Shown here piece after piece: positions 1 through 7,442 of a stretch of DNA of 13,029 nt. Under the pieces are notes generated by a model. It did no database searches. It was not told the DNA's origin and saw only the letters and a list, made by a program, of their open reading frames with translations. Made by a program: the position numbers and the translations under genes. Source of the DNA: Gammaproteobacteria bacterium (lineage in GTDB: Bacteria > Pseudomonadota > Gammaproteobacteria > Granulosicoccales > Granulosicoccaceae). Numbering within the stretch: position 1 is the first letter of the stretch; each line of letters begins with the position of its first letter. The DNA lies in assembly GCA_020444765.1 (NCBI GenBank), contig JAGRHW010000058.1:1-13029 (forward strand), in the 5' to 3' direction.

Positions 1-978
1 CTGGAATCAAGCGAAAGCACTTTTTACATGGCCAGTTATGCCGAGCAGATTCTGGCCGGCGTCATCGGCGCATCGAATGCGCGCGCCATCATTTCCGATT
101 TGTACAAGGGCGACACCATCAGTATCGAAGACGTGATGGAAATCCTTACCGAAACCAATCAGGTCATGGAGTACAGCCATCAGCTGGAGCAAAAAACCCG
201 CGAACTGGAAACCGCCTCCAACGAATTACGCGAAGCGAACGAACAACTCAAGCAACTGGATAAAATGAAGGACGAGTTCGTTTCGACCGTCAGCCATGAA
301 TTACGCACGCCGCTGACATCAATCCGGGCATTTTCAGAAATCCTACTCAATAACCCGGATATTTCCGCTGAAGAGCAGGAAAAGTTTCTGCAAATCATCG
401 TTCGTGAAAGCGAACGTTTGACCCGACTGATCAACGATATTCTGGATATCGCCAAACTGGAATCAGGCAATCTGCAGTTGAATCTCGAATACACGGATAT
501 GTGCGATATCATCCGCGAGGCCATGGAATCGGTGTCCCAGCTCTACCAGGATCAACAAATGCAACTGACAAGCGAGCTGCCCGAACAGGCCGTCAATACC
601 TGCCTGGATCGGGACCGTATACTGCAAGTGGTTATAAATATGCTGTCCAACGGAGCAAAGTTCTGCGAACCCGGGCAAGGCCGGGTCAAAGTATCGCTTG
701 TCAAAGATTCATTGCGGCTGAGCGTGACGGTCAGTGACAACGGCCCCGGCATCAGTCCGGAAAACCAGCCCCGCCTGTTCGACCGCTTTCAGCAGGTCCA
801 GGATCAGCAGAAGGGCAAACCCCAGGGCTCTGGCCTCGGGCTTGCAATATCAAAACTGATCATAGAACAGCACAACGGCGATATCCGGCTGGAAAGCGAT
901 GGCATCAGCGGCTCCAGTTTTATTTTCACCCTGCCGCTCACAAAGTGCCCTGACCAGCAGCCGGGTAATCCTGATTAG
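1..978 (+). CDS. Sensor histidine kinase, C-terminal part (5' end outside the window); probably a symporter-kinase fusion of the CbrA type
   Basis: The reading frame is open from base 1, so the gene starts to the left. An internal ATG lies at 28, but the frame is already coding before it. The first ~60 residues after that ATG ([15 protein letters not shown], then a segment ending [17 protein letters not shown]) resemble the linker that joins an SLC5-type sodium/solute symporter domain to the kinase in CbrA-like proteins. Next comes a short coiled coil (about residues 50-80). The DHp helix follows with H-box [11 protein letters not shown], the phosphorylated His codon being at 295-297. The HATPase domain has an N-box (NMLSNGAKF, from 637), a G1 box DNGPGIS (about 738-758), LFDRFQQ, and a G2 box GSGLGLAIS (826-852). 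All catalytic motifs look intact. No receiver domain follows, so phosphate should pass to a separate regulator that is not in this window. The kinase assignment is certain; the symporter fusion is inferred from the linker only. The stop overlaps the asnS stop by four bases. Confidence 0.9.
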   Translation: MESSESTFYMASYAEQILAGVIGASNARAIISDLYKGDTISIEDVMEILTETNQVMEYSHQLEQKTRELETASNELREANEQLKQLDKMKDEFVSTVSHELRTPLTSIRAFSEILLNNPDISAEEQEKFLQIIVRESERLTRLINDILDIAKLESGNLQLNLEYTDMCDIIREAMESVSQLYQDQQMQLTSELPEQAVNTCLDRDRILQVVINMLSNGAKFCEPGQGRVKVSLVKDSLRLSVTVSDNGPGISPENQPRLFDRFQQVQDQQKGKPQGSGLGLAISKLIIEQHNGDIRLESDGISGSSFIFTLPLTKCPDQQPGNPD

Positions 979-2360
979 AACGGTGCGTGTTTCGGCGTGC
1001 GCGGAAAAGGAATCGCGTCGCGGATATTTTCCATCCCGGTCACGTAATTGATCAGGCGCTCAAAACCCATACCGAAGCCGGCATGCGGAACCGTGCCATA
1101 ACGACGTAAATCCCGATACCACCAAAGCGTCTCCGACAGGTTCATGGCCTGCAGTTTTTCATCCAGCACGGACAAACGCTCTTCACGCTGACTGCCGCCG
1201 ATGATTTCACCAATACCCGGCACCAGTACATCCATCGCCGCGACGGTCTTTTCATCGTCGTTTAGACGCATGTAAAAGGCTTTGATATCTTTCGGGTAAT
1301 TCATCAGAATCACCGGTCTGCCGACGTGTTTTTCAGTCAGAAACCGTTCATGCTCGGATTGCAGATCGACACCCCACTTTACCGGGAACTCGAATTTTTG
1401 GCCGCTGTTTTCCAGGATCTTCACCGCCTCGCCGTATTCCATTCTTTCAAACTCGGCCTCGGCAAGCGTCTGCATCCGCTTGATCGCGTCCTTATCGACC
1501 CGCTCGGCAAAAAATACCATATCGTCGGCGCGCTCATTCAGCACCGCGCGAAACAGGGTTTTCAGAAAGTCCTCGGCGAGCAGAGCATTGTCCGTCAGAT
1601 CGGCGAAAGCGACCTCCGGTTCAACCATCCAGAATTCGGCAAGGTGGCGGCTTGTATTGGAGTTTTCAGCACGAAACGTCGGTCCAAACGTGTAGACCTT
1701 GCTGAGCGCCAGTGCATAGGCTTCGGCGTTGAGCTGTCCGGAAACGGTCAGAAACGCATCGCCCCCGAAAAAATCCTCCTGCATATCGACGTGCCCGTCA
1801 TCGCCACGCGGCAGATTTTCAAGATCCAGCGTGCTGACGCGAAACATCTCCCCGGCTCCTTCGGCGTCGCTGGCGGTGATCACCGGCGTGTTCACCCAGT
1901 GGAAATCGCGTTGATGAAAATAATCATGGATCGCATGCGCCAGCGTGGTGCGGACCCGGCTTATCGCGCCAAAGGCGTTGGTCCGCGGCCGCAGGTGCGC
2001 AACCGTTCGCAGATACTCGAAGGTATGACGTTTTTTCGCGATCGGATAGGTTTCCGGGTCGTCAACCCAGCCGCACACGCTGATCGACTCGGCTTGTATT
2101 TCATAGCGCTGCCCCTTGCCTTCGGACTCGACCAGCACGCCGTCGGCGATAACCGAACAACCCGCGCTCAGTTTGAGGACTTCCGACTCAAAGCCGGGCA
2201 GCGTATCCGGAATCACCAGTTGCAGGGTGTCGAAGCAGGAACCGTCGTAAACAGCCAGAAACGAGACGCCGGCCTTGGAATCGCGGCGAGAGCGAACCCA
2301 GCCCTTGATCCTGACTTTGTCTCCGACAGCGACCTGCCCGGCCAGTATTTGTTTGATCAT
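975..2360 (-). CDS. asnS: Asparaginyl-tRNA synthetase
   Basis: This is a cytoplasmic class IIb aminoacyl-tRNA synthetase that charges tRNA-Asn with asparagine using ATP. It has 461 residues, close to the 466 of E. coli AsnRS. Residues ~15-105 are the N-terminal OB-fold anticodon-binding domain ([11 protein letters not shown]). The catalytic domain follows, with motif 1 near 155-162 (WVNTPVIT), motif 2 at ~225-251 ([19 protein letters not shown]) and motif 3 at ~428-440 ([13 protein letters not shown]). The C-terminus [11 protein letters not shown] is the usual AsnRS ending. [16 protein letters not shown] and the ending point to AsnRS rather than AspRS. The ATG has a good Shine-Dalgarno AGGA (complement of 2368-2371) seven bases upstream, lying inside the end of holA. 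Only one base separates it from holA, so the two are almost certainly cotranscribed. The gene converges with the histidine kinase gene; the TTAG at 975-978 carries both stops. Confidence 0.98.
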   Translation of the reverse strand: MIKQILAGQVAVGDKVRIKGWVRSRRDSKAGVSFLAVYDGSCFDTLQLVIPDTLPGFESEVLKLSAGCSVIADGVLVESEGKGQRYEIQAESISVCGWVDDPETYPIAKKRHTFEYLRTVAHLRPRTNAFGAISRVRTTLAHAIHDYFHQRDFHWVNTPVITASDAEGAGEMFRVSTLDLENLPRGDDGHVDMQEDFFGGDAFLTVSGQLNAEAYALALSKVYTFGPTFRAENSNTSRHLAEFWMVEPEVAFADLTDNALLAEDFLKTLFRAVLNERADDMVFFAERVDKDAIKRMQTLAEAEFERMEYGEAVKILENSGQKFEFPVKWGVDLQSEHERFLTEKHVGRPVILMNYPKDIKAFYMRLNDDEKTVAAMDVLVPGIGEIIGGSQREERLSVLDEKLQAMNLSETLWWYRDLRRYGTVPHAGFGMGFERLINYVTGMENIRDAIPFPRTPKHAPF

Positions 2361-2361
2361 A

Positions 2362-3405
2362 CTAATATCCTGTAACGTCTAAGTTTTCCATCAGCGCCAG
2401 TTTTTTGCCGGCAATCGACAGGACCAGGTCCTGCAGTTCTATCCAGATATCCCCGCGCTCTCGCCCCTTGATCAGGCGATCGATACGGGCGCAGCGTGAA
2501 AGCATTTCCAGCCATTGCCGCTCAGTGTGGCGGTGCAGTGCATTTTTCACCTGCGGGATTTTTTTTGGTGCGACGCGGGCACTTTTTATCGCCGCGTCGG
2601 GCGCCGCTCCGGCCAGTTGCGCCTGGGCAATAGTACTCATTGTCCTGACTTCCTGATGCAGAGACCAGTGAATCAGCACCGGCGCGACCGCCTCGGCACG
2701 CAGACCTTGCAGTATTCGCACCGCCCGCGGTGCGTTGCCCTCGAGCGCGGCATTGGTCAGATCAAAAACAGAATAGCGGCTGCTGTTGGCAACCGAGGAG
2801 ATCACCTCGGCATCGCCGATTTCCGAATCCGGATAGAGCAAGGCGAGTTTCTGGATTTCCTGCTCGGCGGCCAGCAGATTACCCTCGACCCGCTGCACGA
2901 TCAGGCCTATCGCGGAACGGGAGGCACGCAGGCCACTGGCCTTCATCTTGCCGGCAACCCAGGTCTGCATCTGGGCGGGATTTTTCGGCCAGGTCATGAC
3001 TGTCACGCCCAGCGCATCGGCTTTTTTATACCAGGCACTGCTTTGCACGCCGCGTTCCAGCTTGTCGCCGACAACCAGCAGCAGTGTATCCGGCGGCGGC
3101 TTGCCCAGATAGGTATTCAGCGCCTGTCCCCACTCCTTGCCGGTCTTGCCTTTCGGCAGGCGTATTTCGATGATCTTGCGCTCGCCGAACAGTGAAAGGT
3201 TATCCGAGGACTGCAGAAACTCATCGTAGCCTGTGTCGATGTCGACCGAGTACAAGGCCCGCTCGGTGTAGCCTTCCTGACGCGCCTGACGGCGTAATTC
3301 GTCACAGCACTCGTTAACCTGTAACTGCTCCTCACCGGCAATCACATAGACCGGCTTGAGACCTTTTTGCAGCTGCGCTTTGAAGCGATCCGGATATACC
3401 TTCAT
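2362..3405 (-). CDS. holA: DNA polymerase III, delta subunit (clamp-loader wrench)
   Basis: Delta is the clamp-loader subunit that opens the beta sliding clamp during loading onto primed DNA. The protein has 347 residues against 343 in E. coli, with the same start ([20 protein letters not shown] compared with the E. coli MIRLYPEQLRAQL). It carries the expected N-terminal segment [13 protein letters not shown], the [14 protein letters not shown] segment that precedes the clamp-binding region, and the middle-domain [19 protein letters not shown] typical of HolA. It is the first gene of the minus-strand holA-asnS unit. In many gammaproteobacteria holA follows lptE (after leuS). Here nothing resembling lptE lies upstream; the neighbour is a divergent exported-protein gene only 89 bases away. 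The start has a weak GAG-type ribosome site. Confidence 0.96.
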   Translation of the reverse strand: MKVYPDRFKAQLQKGLKPVYVIAGEEQLQVNECCDELRRQARQEGYTERALYSVDIDTGYDEFLQSSDNLSLFGERKIIEIRLPKGKTGKEWGQALNTYLGKPPPDTLLLVVGDKLERGVQSSAWYKKADALGVTVMTWPKNPAQMQTWVAGKMKASGLRASRSAIGLIVQRVEGNLLAAEQEIQKLALLYPDSEIGDAEVISSVANSSRYSVFDLTNAALEGNAPRAVRILQGLRAEAVAPVLIHWSLHQEVRTMSTIAQAQLAGAAPDAAIKSARVAPKKIPQVKNALHRHTERQWLEMLSRCARIDRLIKGRERGDIWIELQDLVLSIAGKKLALMENLDVTGY

Positions 3406-3494
3406 CTTACTCGGTGTCGAGACGAAAAACGGCTGATTTTAGACAGGCTCTAAGCACTTGCACCGGGCTATGGCCTGCCGCAGAATACGTCAGA

Positions 3495-4097
3495 ATGAAA
3501 TTGCCTAAAAGCGTACGAAAAAACCTGTTGTCCAGCGGGCACAGCGGGCGATCAATCACCCATGCATTCATCGTCCCCGCCACATTGATGTTTATTCTAG
3601 CATGGCTGCCCGCGCAAGCATTGCTTGCCAGGGAATGCGTCAAGGTCGTTTTTAACCGGTATTGTCTGGGCGGAGAAACCGCCACCGATATCGAACGCCT
3701 GCCGACACCGCCGGAAGTCAGCCAAAATGATCAGGGCGACACGATTTACCGTTTTATCGAAGACGGCAAGACCGTTCTCCTGAGCGCCCGCAACGGTATC
3801 ACGACCGCCATAACACGGCATGAGCAACCGGGCGGCTGGATCAACTATACCGCCTGGAAGGTCAAGCTTGTGCGGCTGTACGGACGGGGAATCGATCTGA
3901 GCAACTTTCCGCGTTATGCCAGCTCACGCAGCTCGCGCCTGAACGCCATCAACGCCGGTCGCGGACATGCCGAATTCGAATGGGAGCAGCCGGACTTCAA
4001 AGTAGCGCTGATCTGGGATAATGCCGATTTCATCAAACTGCAATATCTGCTCACCAGCAACGATCAATCCGAACTGAATAACACCGAAGGTCTCTAG
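3495..4097 (+). CDS. Exported protein of unknown function, formerly coupled to pyrD
   Basis: I do not recognise this family. From the chosen ATG the product has 200 residues. A basic n-region (MKLPKSVRK) precedes a hydrophobic stretch at ~24-40 (FIVPATLMFILAWLP) and a likely signal peptidase I site near 42-45 (AQA/LLA), giving a mature protein of ~155 residues for the periplasm. The mature start has two cysteines (RECVKVVFNRYCLGGE) that could form a disulfide. The rest is a soluble mixed domain with YRFIEDGKTVLLSARNG and an aromatic-rich C-terminal half (FEWEQPDF, LIWDNADFIKLQYLL). An upstream in-frame GTG at 3414 would add 27 unlikely residues before the signal peptide, so 3495 is preferred, although no strong Shine-Dalgarno is visible. 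The TAG stop uses the TA of an insertion site plus the first base of a MITE-like element. Without that element, TAG would overlap the pyrD GTG. Confidence 0.72.
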   Translation: MKLPKSVRKNLLSSGHSGRSITHAFIVPATLMFILAWLPAQALLARECVKVVFNRYCLGGETATDIERLPTPPEVSQNDQGDTIYRFIEDGKTVLLSARNGITTAITRHEQPGGWINYTAWKVKLVRLYGRGIDLSNFPRYASSRSSRLNAINAGRGHAEFEWEQPDFKVALIWDNADFIKLQYLLTSNDQSELNNTEGL

Positions 4098-4128
4098 TGG
4101 TTCATCCGTCTGATTATTACGGATTCAG
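4094..4128. repeat. Left terminal inverted repeat of the MITE-like element (including CTAG)
   Basis: The 35 bases match the reverse complement of 4263-4297 at 29 positions. The first four bases (CTAG) include the duplicated target TA and complete the TAG stop of the upstream gene. Confidence 0.8.
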
Positions 4129-4294
4129 AGTCGCTGAGCCGCTTCAGTGCAAGGCGCAGCTCGCCGGCAAGGGTTGCTCCCTTGGCAAGAGCTGCGGCAC
4201 GGCAATGGAGCGGCTCAGCGGCTCCCTTCGGGCATGGTTGCCTGCACATGCAGACAGCCATGCTGAACCCGTCATAATTAGCTGGATGGACCAC
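4097..4294. mobile_element. MITE-like non-autonomous element (198 bp) with terminal inverted repeats and TA target duplication
   Basis: Bases 4094-4128 and 4263-4297 are imperfect inverted repeats of 35 bases (29 match by hand alignment), both ending in CTAG. TA occurs on each side (4095-4096 and 4295-4296), so the element proper is GTGGTTCATCC...GGATGGACCAC. Insertion at CTAG with TA duplication is the habit of IS630/Tc1-mariner transposases, which suggests the mobilising family. The interior is highly structured: a perfect 12-base inverted pair (4132-4143 with 4209-4220), a hairpin with arms 4156-4162 and 4189-4195 enclosing AAGGG/CCCTT, and a long hairpin 4232-4245/4250-4263 with loop ACAT. 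There is no transposase gene. Each strand is open for exactly 66 codons, GTG to TAG, spanning the whole element. It sits exactly between the exported-protein gene and pyrD. Confidence 0.8.
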
Positions 4295-4297
4295 TAG
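4263..4297. repeat. Right terminal inverted repeat of the MITE-like element (including CTAG)
   Basis: This is the partner of the repeat at 4094-4128. Its outer end contains GGATGG and CTAG and lies directly against the pyrD GTG start, so it now forms the pyrD translation-initiation region. Confidence 0.8.
4284..4289 (+). promoter_or_regulatory. Ribosome-binding site of pyrD supplied by the inserted element
   Basis: GGATGG lies seven bases before the pyrD GTG at 4297 and belongs to the right terminal repeat. The likely original site, GAAGG at 4086-4090, now stands six bases before the GTG that opens the element (4097). Joining the flanks at 4096/4297 would place it six bases before the pyrD start. 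The site is inferred from spacing and purine content. Confidence 0.5.
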
Positions 4298-5319
4298 TGC
4301 TCTACTCGATTATACGCGCCGCCCTGTTCCGGATGGATGCCGAACAGGCTCACGACGTTGCCCTCAAGATCATGCAAAACGGTTTGCGCGGCCCGCTCGG
4401 GAAGTATGTCAAAAACCGCGTACCGGAAAATCCGCTCACCGTGATGGGGCTGGAATTCCGCAATCCGGTCGGTCTTGCGGCCGGACTGGATAAAAACGCC
4501 GACTACCTCGGCGGCCTCGGCAATCTGGGCTTCGGCTTTATCGAAACCGGCACCGTGACGCCCCGCCCGCAAGCCGGCAATCCGCAACCGCGGATGTTCC
4601 GGATCCCGCAAAAGTCGGCAATCATCAACCGCATGGGCTTCAACAACCTCGGCGTCGATCATCTGGTCGAGCAGGTCAAAAGACAGCCCGTTGACGCCGT
4701 GCTCGGTATCAATATCGGCAAAAACAAGGACACGCCGCTGGACCTGGCCAAGGACGACTATCTTTATTGTCTGGAAAAAGTCTACCCCTACGCCGACTAT
4801 GTAACAGTCAATATCTCATCACCGAACACGCCGGGCCTGCGCGATCTGCAGCACGGCGAGATGCTCGAGGAGCTGTTCGCCGAACTCAAGCAGAAACAGG
4901 CCGAACTGGCCGGGCTGCACGATACTTACGTACCGATTGCAGTCAAGATCGCACCGGACATGAGCGACGAGGAACTCGATAACTTTGCGCAAAACGTCCT
5001 GCGATACGAGATGGACGCCGTGATCGCCACCAATACCACCAACGGCCGGGACGGCGTCGAGGGTCTGCCGAACGCCGACCAAACCGGTGGTCTAAGCGGC
5101 GCCCCCCTGCAGCAGAAAAGCACCCTGGCAATCAGCCGATTGGGCACGACACTTGCGGGCACTGTACCCATTATCGGCGTGGGCGGCATCATGAGTGTGG
5201 CAGATGCACAGGCCAAGATCGATGCCGGCGCCAGCCTTGTGCAGATCTACAGCGGACTGATTTACCGCGGCCCGCGCCTGATCAGGGACATTGCACAACA
5301 ACTGAAACTGCAGGACTGA
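4297..5319 (+). CDS. pyrD: Dihydroorotate dehydrogenase (quinone), class 2
   Basis: This FMN enzyme oxidises dihydroorotate to orotate in de novo pyrimidine synthesis and passes the electrons to membrane quinone. It has 340 residues, and the N-terminal helix segment LYSIIRAALFRMDAEQAH is the membrane-associating extension that marks class 2. Visible conserved segments, in order, are GLAAGLDKN, the FMN-region GTVTPRPQAGNPQPRMFR, INRMGFNNLGVD, GINIGKNKDTP, NISSPNTPGLR (with the catalytic serine), AVKIAPD, ATNTT, GGLSGAPLQ, IIGVGGI and GASLVQIYSG. The GTG start is chosen because the next residues align with the E. coli PyrD N-terminus (YYPFVRKALFQLDPERAH). This start directly abuts the inserted element, which replaces the original upstream sequence. 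An 8-base gap leads into the DHH gene, implying cotranscription. Confidence 0.97.
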   Translation: MLYSIIRAALFRMDAEQAHDVALKIMQNGLRGPLGKYVKNRVPENPLTVMGLEFRNPVGLAAGLDKNADYLGGLGNLGFGFIETGTVTPRPQAGNPQPRMFRIPQKSAIINRMGFNNLGVDHLVEQVKRQPVDAVLGINIGKNKDTPLDLAKDDYLYCLEKVYPYADYVTVNISSPNTPGLRDLQHGEMLEELFAELKQKQAELAGLHDTYVPIAVKIAPDMSDEELDNFAQNVLRYEMDAVIATNTTNGRDGVEGLPNADQTGGLSGAPLQQKSTLAISRLGTTLAGTVPIIGVGGIMSVADAQAKIDAGASLVQIYSGLIYRGPRLIRDIAQQLKLQD

Positions 5320-5327
5320 CAACTCAC

Positions 5328-6290
5328 ATGCATTACGACGTATTCAACGGCGATGCCGACGGCATCTGCTCGCTGCACCAGCTCAGACTCGCCTATCCAC
5401 GCACCAGTACGCTGATTACCGGCGTCAAACGCGATATCGGGCTTTTGCAACAGGTGGAGGGCGAACACGGCGATTCGATCACCGTGCTCGACATTTCACT
5501 GGACAAAAACCGCGAAGCCCTGCTCCGTCTGCTGAACAACGGCCTGACGATCGATTATTTCGATCACCATTTCGCGGGCGAGATTCCGCCGCACCCGTCA
5601 CTGATGGCGCAGATCGATACCGCCAGTGAAGTCTGCACTGGACTGTTGGTCAATAATCATCTGGGCGGCAGATACCTGCCCTGGGCAGTGGTCGCGGCGT
5701 TTGGCGACAACCTGTTCAACAGCGCGGTGGCCGCCGCACGGGAACTCGACTACGACGAAGAACAGTTGCGTCTGCTCGAAGTGCTCGGTACCCTGCTCAA
5801 TTACAACGGTTACGGCAGCCAGATCGAAGATCTGTTTTTCCATCCGCGGGAACTCTACGAAAAAGTCAGCCCCTATGAATCGCCGTTCGACTTTATCAAC
5901 AGCGACGCCGCCTTCGCCACGCTCAACGAAGGCTATTCGGAAGATATGCAGCACGCCGCCGAAATCGGCCTGCAACATAAAAACGCCTGCTGCGCCATGC
6001 TGATCCTGCCGAACCAGGCCTGGGCTCGCCGTGTCAGCGGTGTCTACAGCAATCAACTGGCGCGGGACAATCCGGATCGCGCGCACGCCTTGCTGACCGA
6101 ATTACCGGACGGCGATTTTCAGGTCAGTGTGCGAGCGCCGCTGAACAACAAGACCGGAGCCGACGATCTTTGCCGGCAGTTTCCTTCCGGCGGCGGACGC
6201 AAAGCGGCAGCCGGCATCAACCATCTGCCGGCGAGCGAGCTGGACGCCTTCAATGCAGCCTTTCAGGCACAGTTCGGCAACGGATCCTGA
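5328..6290 (+). CDS. DHH-family phosphoesterase
   Basis: The 320-residue product has the DHH/DHHA1 architecture. Metal-binding residues appear in FNGDADGICS (residues 6-15), VLDIS (Asp55) and the signature FDHH (residues 78-81). The C-terminal DHHA1 substrate-binding domain ends in SGGGRKAAAGI (about 287-297). Family members are Mn-dependent phosphodiesterases or phosphatases acting on small nucleotides (oligoribonuclease NrnA, cyclic dinucleotide hydrolases) or RecJ-type nucleases. The protein is too short for RecJ and carries no sensory or membrane domain of the GdpP type, so a cytoplasmic small-nucleotide phosphoesterase is most likely. The exact substrate cannot be read from sequence. It follows pyrD by 8 bases and lacks a strong Shine-Dalgarno of its own (AGGA is about 12 bases upstream, inside pyrD). 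Similar proteins are sometimes labelled acetyltransferase; nothing here supports that. Confidence 0.88.
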   Translation: MHYDVFNGDADGICSLHQLRLAYPRTSTLITGVKRDIGLLQQVEGEHGDSITVLDISLDKNREALLRLLNNGLTIDYFDHHFAGEIPPHPSLMAQIDTASEVCTGLLVNNHLGGRYLPWAVVAAFGDNLFNSAVAAARELDYDEEQLRLLEVLGTLLNYNGYGSQIEDLFFHPRELYEKVSPYESPFDFINSDAAFATLNEGYSEDMQHAAEIGLQHKNACCAMLILPNQAWARRVSGVYSNQLARDNPDRAHALLTELPDGDFQVSVRAPLNNKTGADDLCRQFPSGGGRKAAAGINHLPASELDAFNAAFQAQFGNGS

Positions 6291-6510
6291 AAGTTTTCCG
6301 CAAAATAATCTTCCATTTCCCGATGTAAGCAAGCTGGACTCCGTCCGGGTCCGGCTTGGTTACAGGCCGTTCCGGAGGCTGGTCAGCCCTCTGATCACAA
6401 GGCTGCATCAATCAGCGCTTTCAGTTAGAATCCCTGCCTTTTTCAGCAAAGCAAGCCGCTTTGTTTGACGACCATTCAAGGCTATTGCGCAGACGACGGG
6501 ACAGCACCAC

Positions 6511-7434
6511 ATGTGGTTTAAAAACCTGATGATCTACAGTTTTACCGAGCAATTCACCTTCGACAACAAGGCACTCGAAGAGGCGCTGGAAAACGGACGG
6601 TTTTCCCCATGCGGCAGTCAGGAACTCAGCAGTTACGGATGGACGGCGCCGGCCGGTCGGCACTCCGAAAATCTGCAGCACAGTGGTTCCGGTTTTATTC
6701 TGTTGTGCGCCCGCAAGGAGGAACGTATCCTGCCGGCCAGTGTCATCAAGGATTTCGTCAATGAGCGGGTGACCGTTATCGAGGAAGAACAACTGCGCAA
6801 AGTGCGTAAAAAGGAGCGCGACGAAATCAAGGACGAGGTACTGCTGGAACTGACACCCAAGGCCTTCACCCGCTCATCGTTTACCTACGGACTGCTGGCG
6901 CCGGAGTTGGGTTATTTGCTGGTCGACGCCGGCAGCGCCAAAAAGGCCGATGACTTTACCGCCTATCTCAGAAAATCACTCGGCAGCCTGCCGGTCAAAC
7001 CGGTCTCGGTCAATGAGGCACCGGTCGCGCTGTTTACCGCCTGGCTCGATGGCAAACTGAGTCCGCCGGACGATCTGACGATCGGTGAGGAATGCGAACT
7101 CAATGCCAGCGATGATGAAGGCGGCGTGGTGCGATTGAGCCGTCATCAACTGACCGATTCCGATGAAATCAAAACCCATCTGGCGGCCGGCAAACTGGTG
7201 GTCAAACTTGGGCTGGAATGGCAGGATTCCTTGTCATTCGTGCTCGACAACGAACTCGGCGTAAAAAAACTCCGCTTCAGCGATACGCTTCAGGAACAGG
7301 CTGCGGAGGATGGCTCTGCGGATGCCGCCGCGGAATTCGATGCCCAGTTCACCCTGTCGAGCCTGGAACTCGCCAAATTCGTGCCCCGGCTGATCGAAAT
7401 ATTCGGCGGATTGCAGAACGCCGAAGGCCGATAG
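6511..7434 (+). CDS. rdgC: Recombination-associated protein RdgC
   Basis: RdgC is a ring-shaped, dimeric, DNA-binding protein that coats double-stranded DNA and restrains RecA-mediated strand exchange. The product has 307 residues against 303 in E. coli and aligns along its whole length. Conserved stretches include the start MWFKNLMIYSF, SPCGSQELSSYGW, LLCARKEERILPASVIKDF, LRKVRKKERDEIKDEVL, AFTRSSFTYG, SAKKADDF, LRKSLGSLPVKPVS, AAGKLVVKLGLEWQ and the C-terminal LIEIFGG. The ATG matches the E. coli start. The 220 bases before it (6291-6510) hold no gene, and I see no convincing promoter or terminator there. The gene converges on the sulfotransferase gene with only eight bases between the stops. 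Confidence 0.96.
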   Translation: MWFKNLMIYSFTEQFTFDNKALEEALENGRFSPCGSQELSSYGWTAPAGRHSENLQHSGSGFILLCARKEERILPASVIKDFVNERVTVIEEEQLRKVRKKERDEIKDEVLLELTPKAFTRSSFTYGLLAPELGYLLVDAGSAKKADDFTAYLRKSLGSLPVKPVSVNEAPVALFTAWLDGKLSPPDDLTIGEECELNASDDEGGVVRLSRHQLTDSDEIKTHLAAGKLVVKLGLEWQDSLSFVLDNELGVKKLRFSDTLQEQAAEDGSADAAAEFDAQFTLSSLELAKFVPRLIEIFGGLQNAEGR

Positions 7435-7442
7435 AATTCCGC

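Noticed and set aside
1326..2375. 349-codon plus-strand frame opposite asnS
   Set aside because: It is the antisense shadow of a fully conserved synthetase gene and its product has no recognisable composition or motifs.
3407..3685. Minus-strand 92-codon frame upstream of holA as a possible lptE
   Set aside because: No lipoprotein signal or LptE-like sequence is present, and it overlaps the signal-peptide region of the better supported plus-strand gene.
3588..4097. Alternative ATG start at 3588 for the exported protein
   Set aside because: It would leave a signal peptide without a basic n-region; the ATG at 3495 gives a normal signal-peptide layout.
6291..6510. Terminator or small RNA between the DHH gene and rdgC
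   Set aside because: Only a short stem (GAGGCT with AGCCCTC, one bulge) is visible, with no T-tract and no promoter pair.
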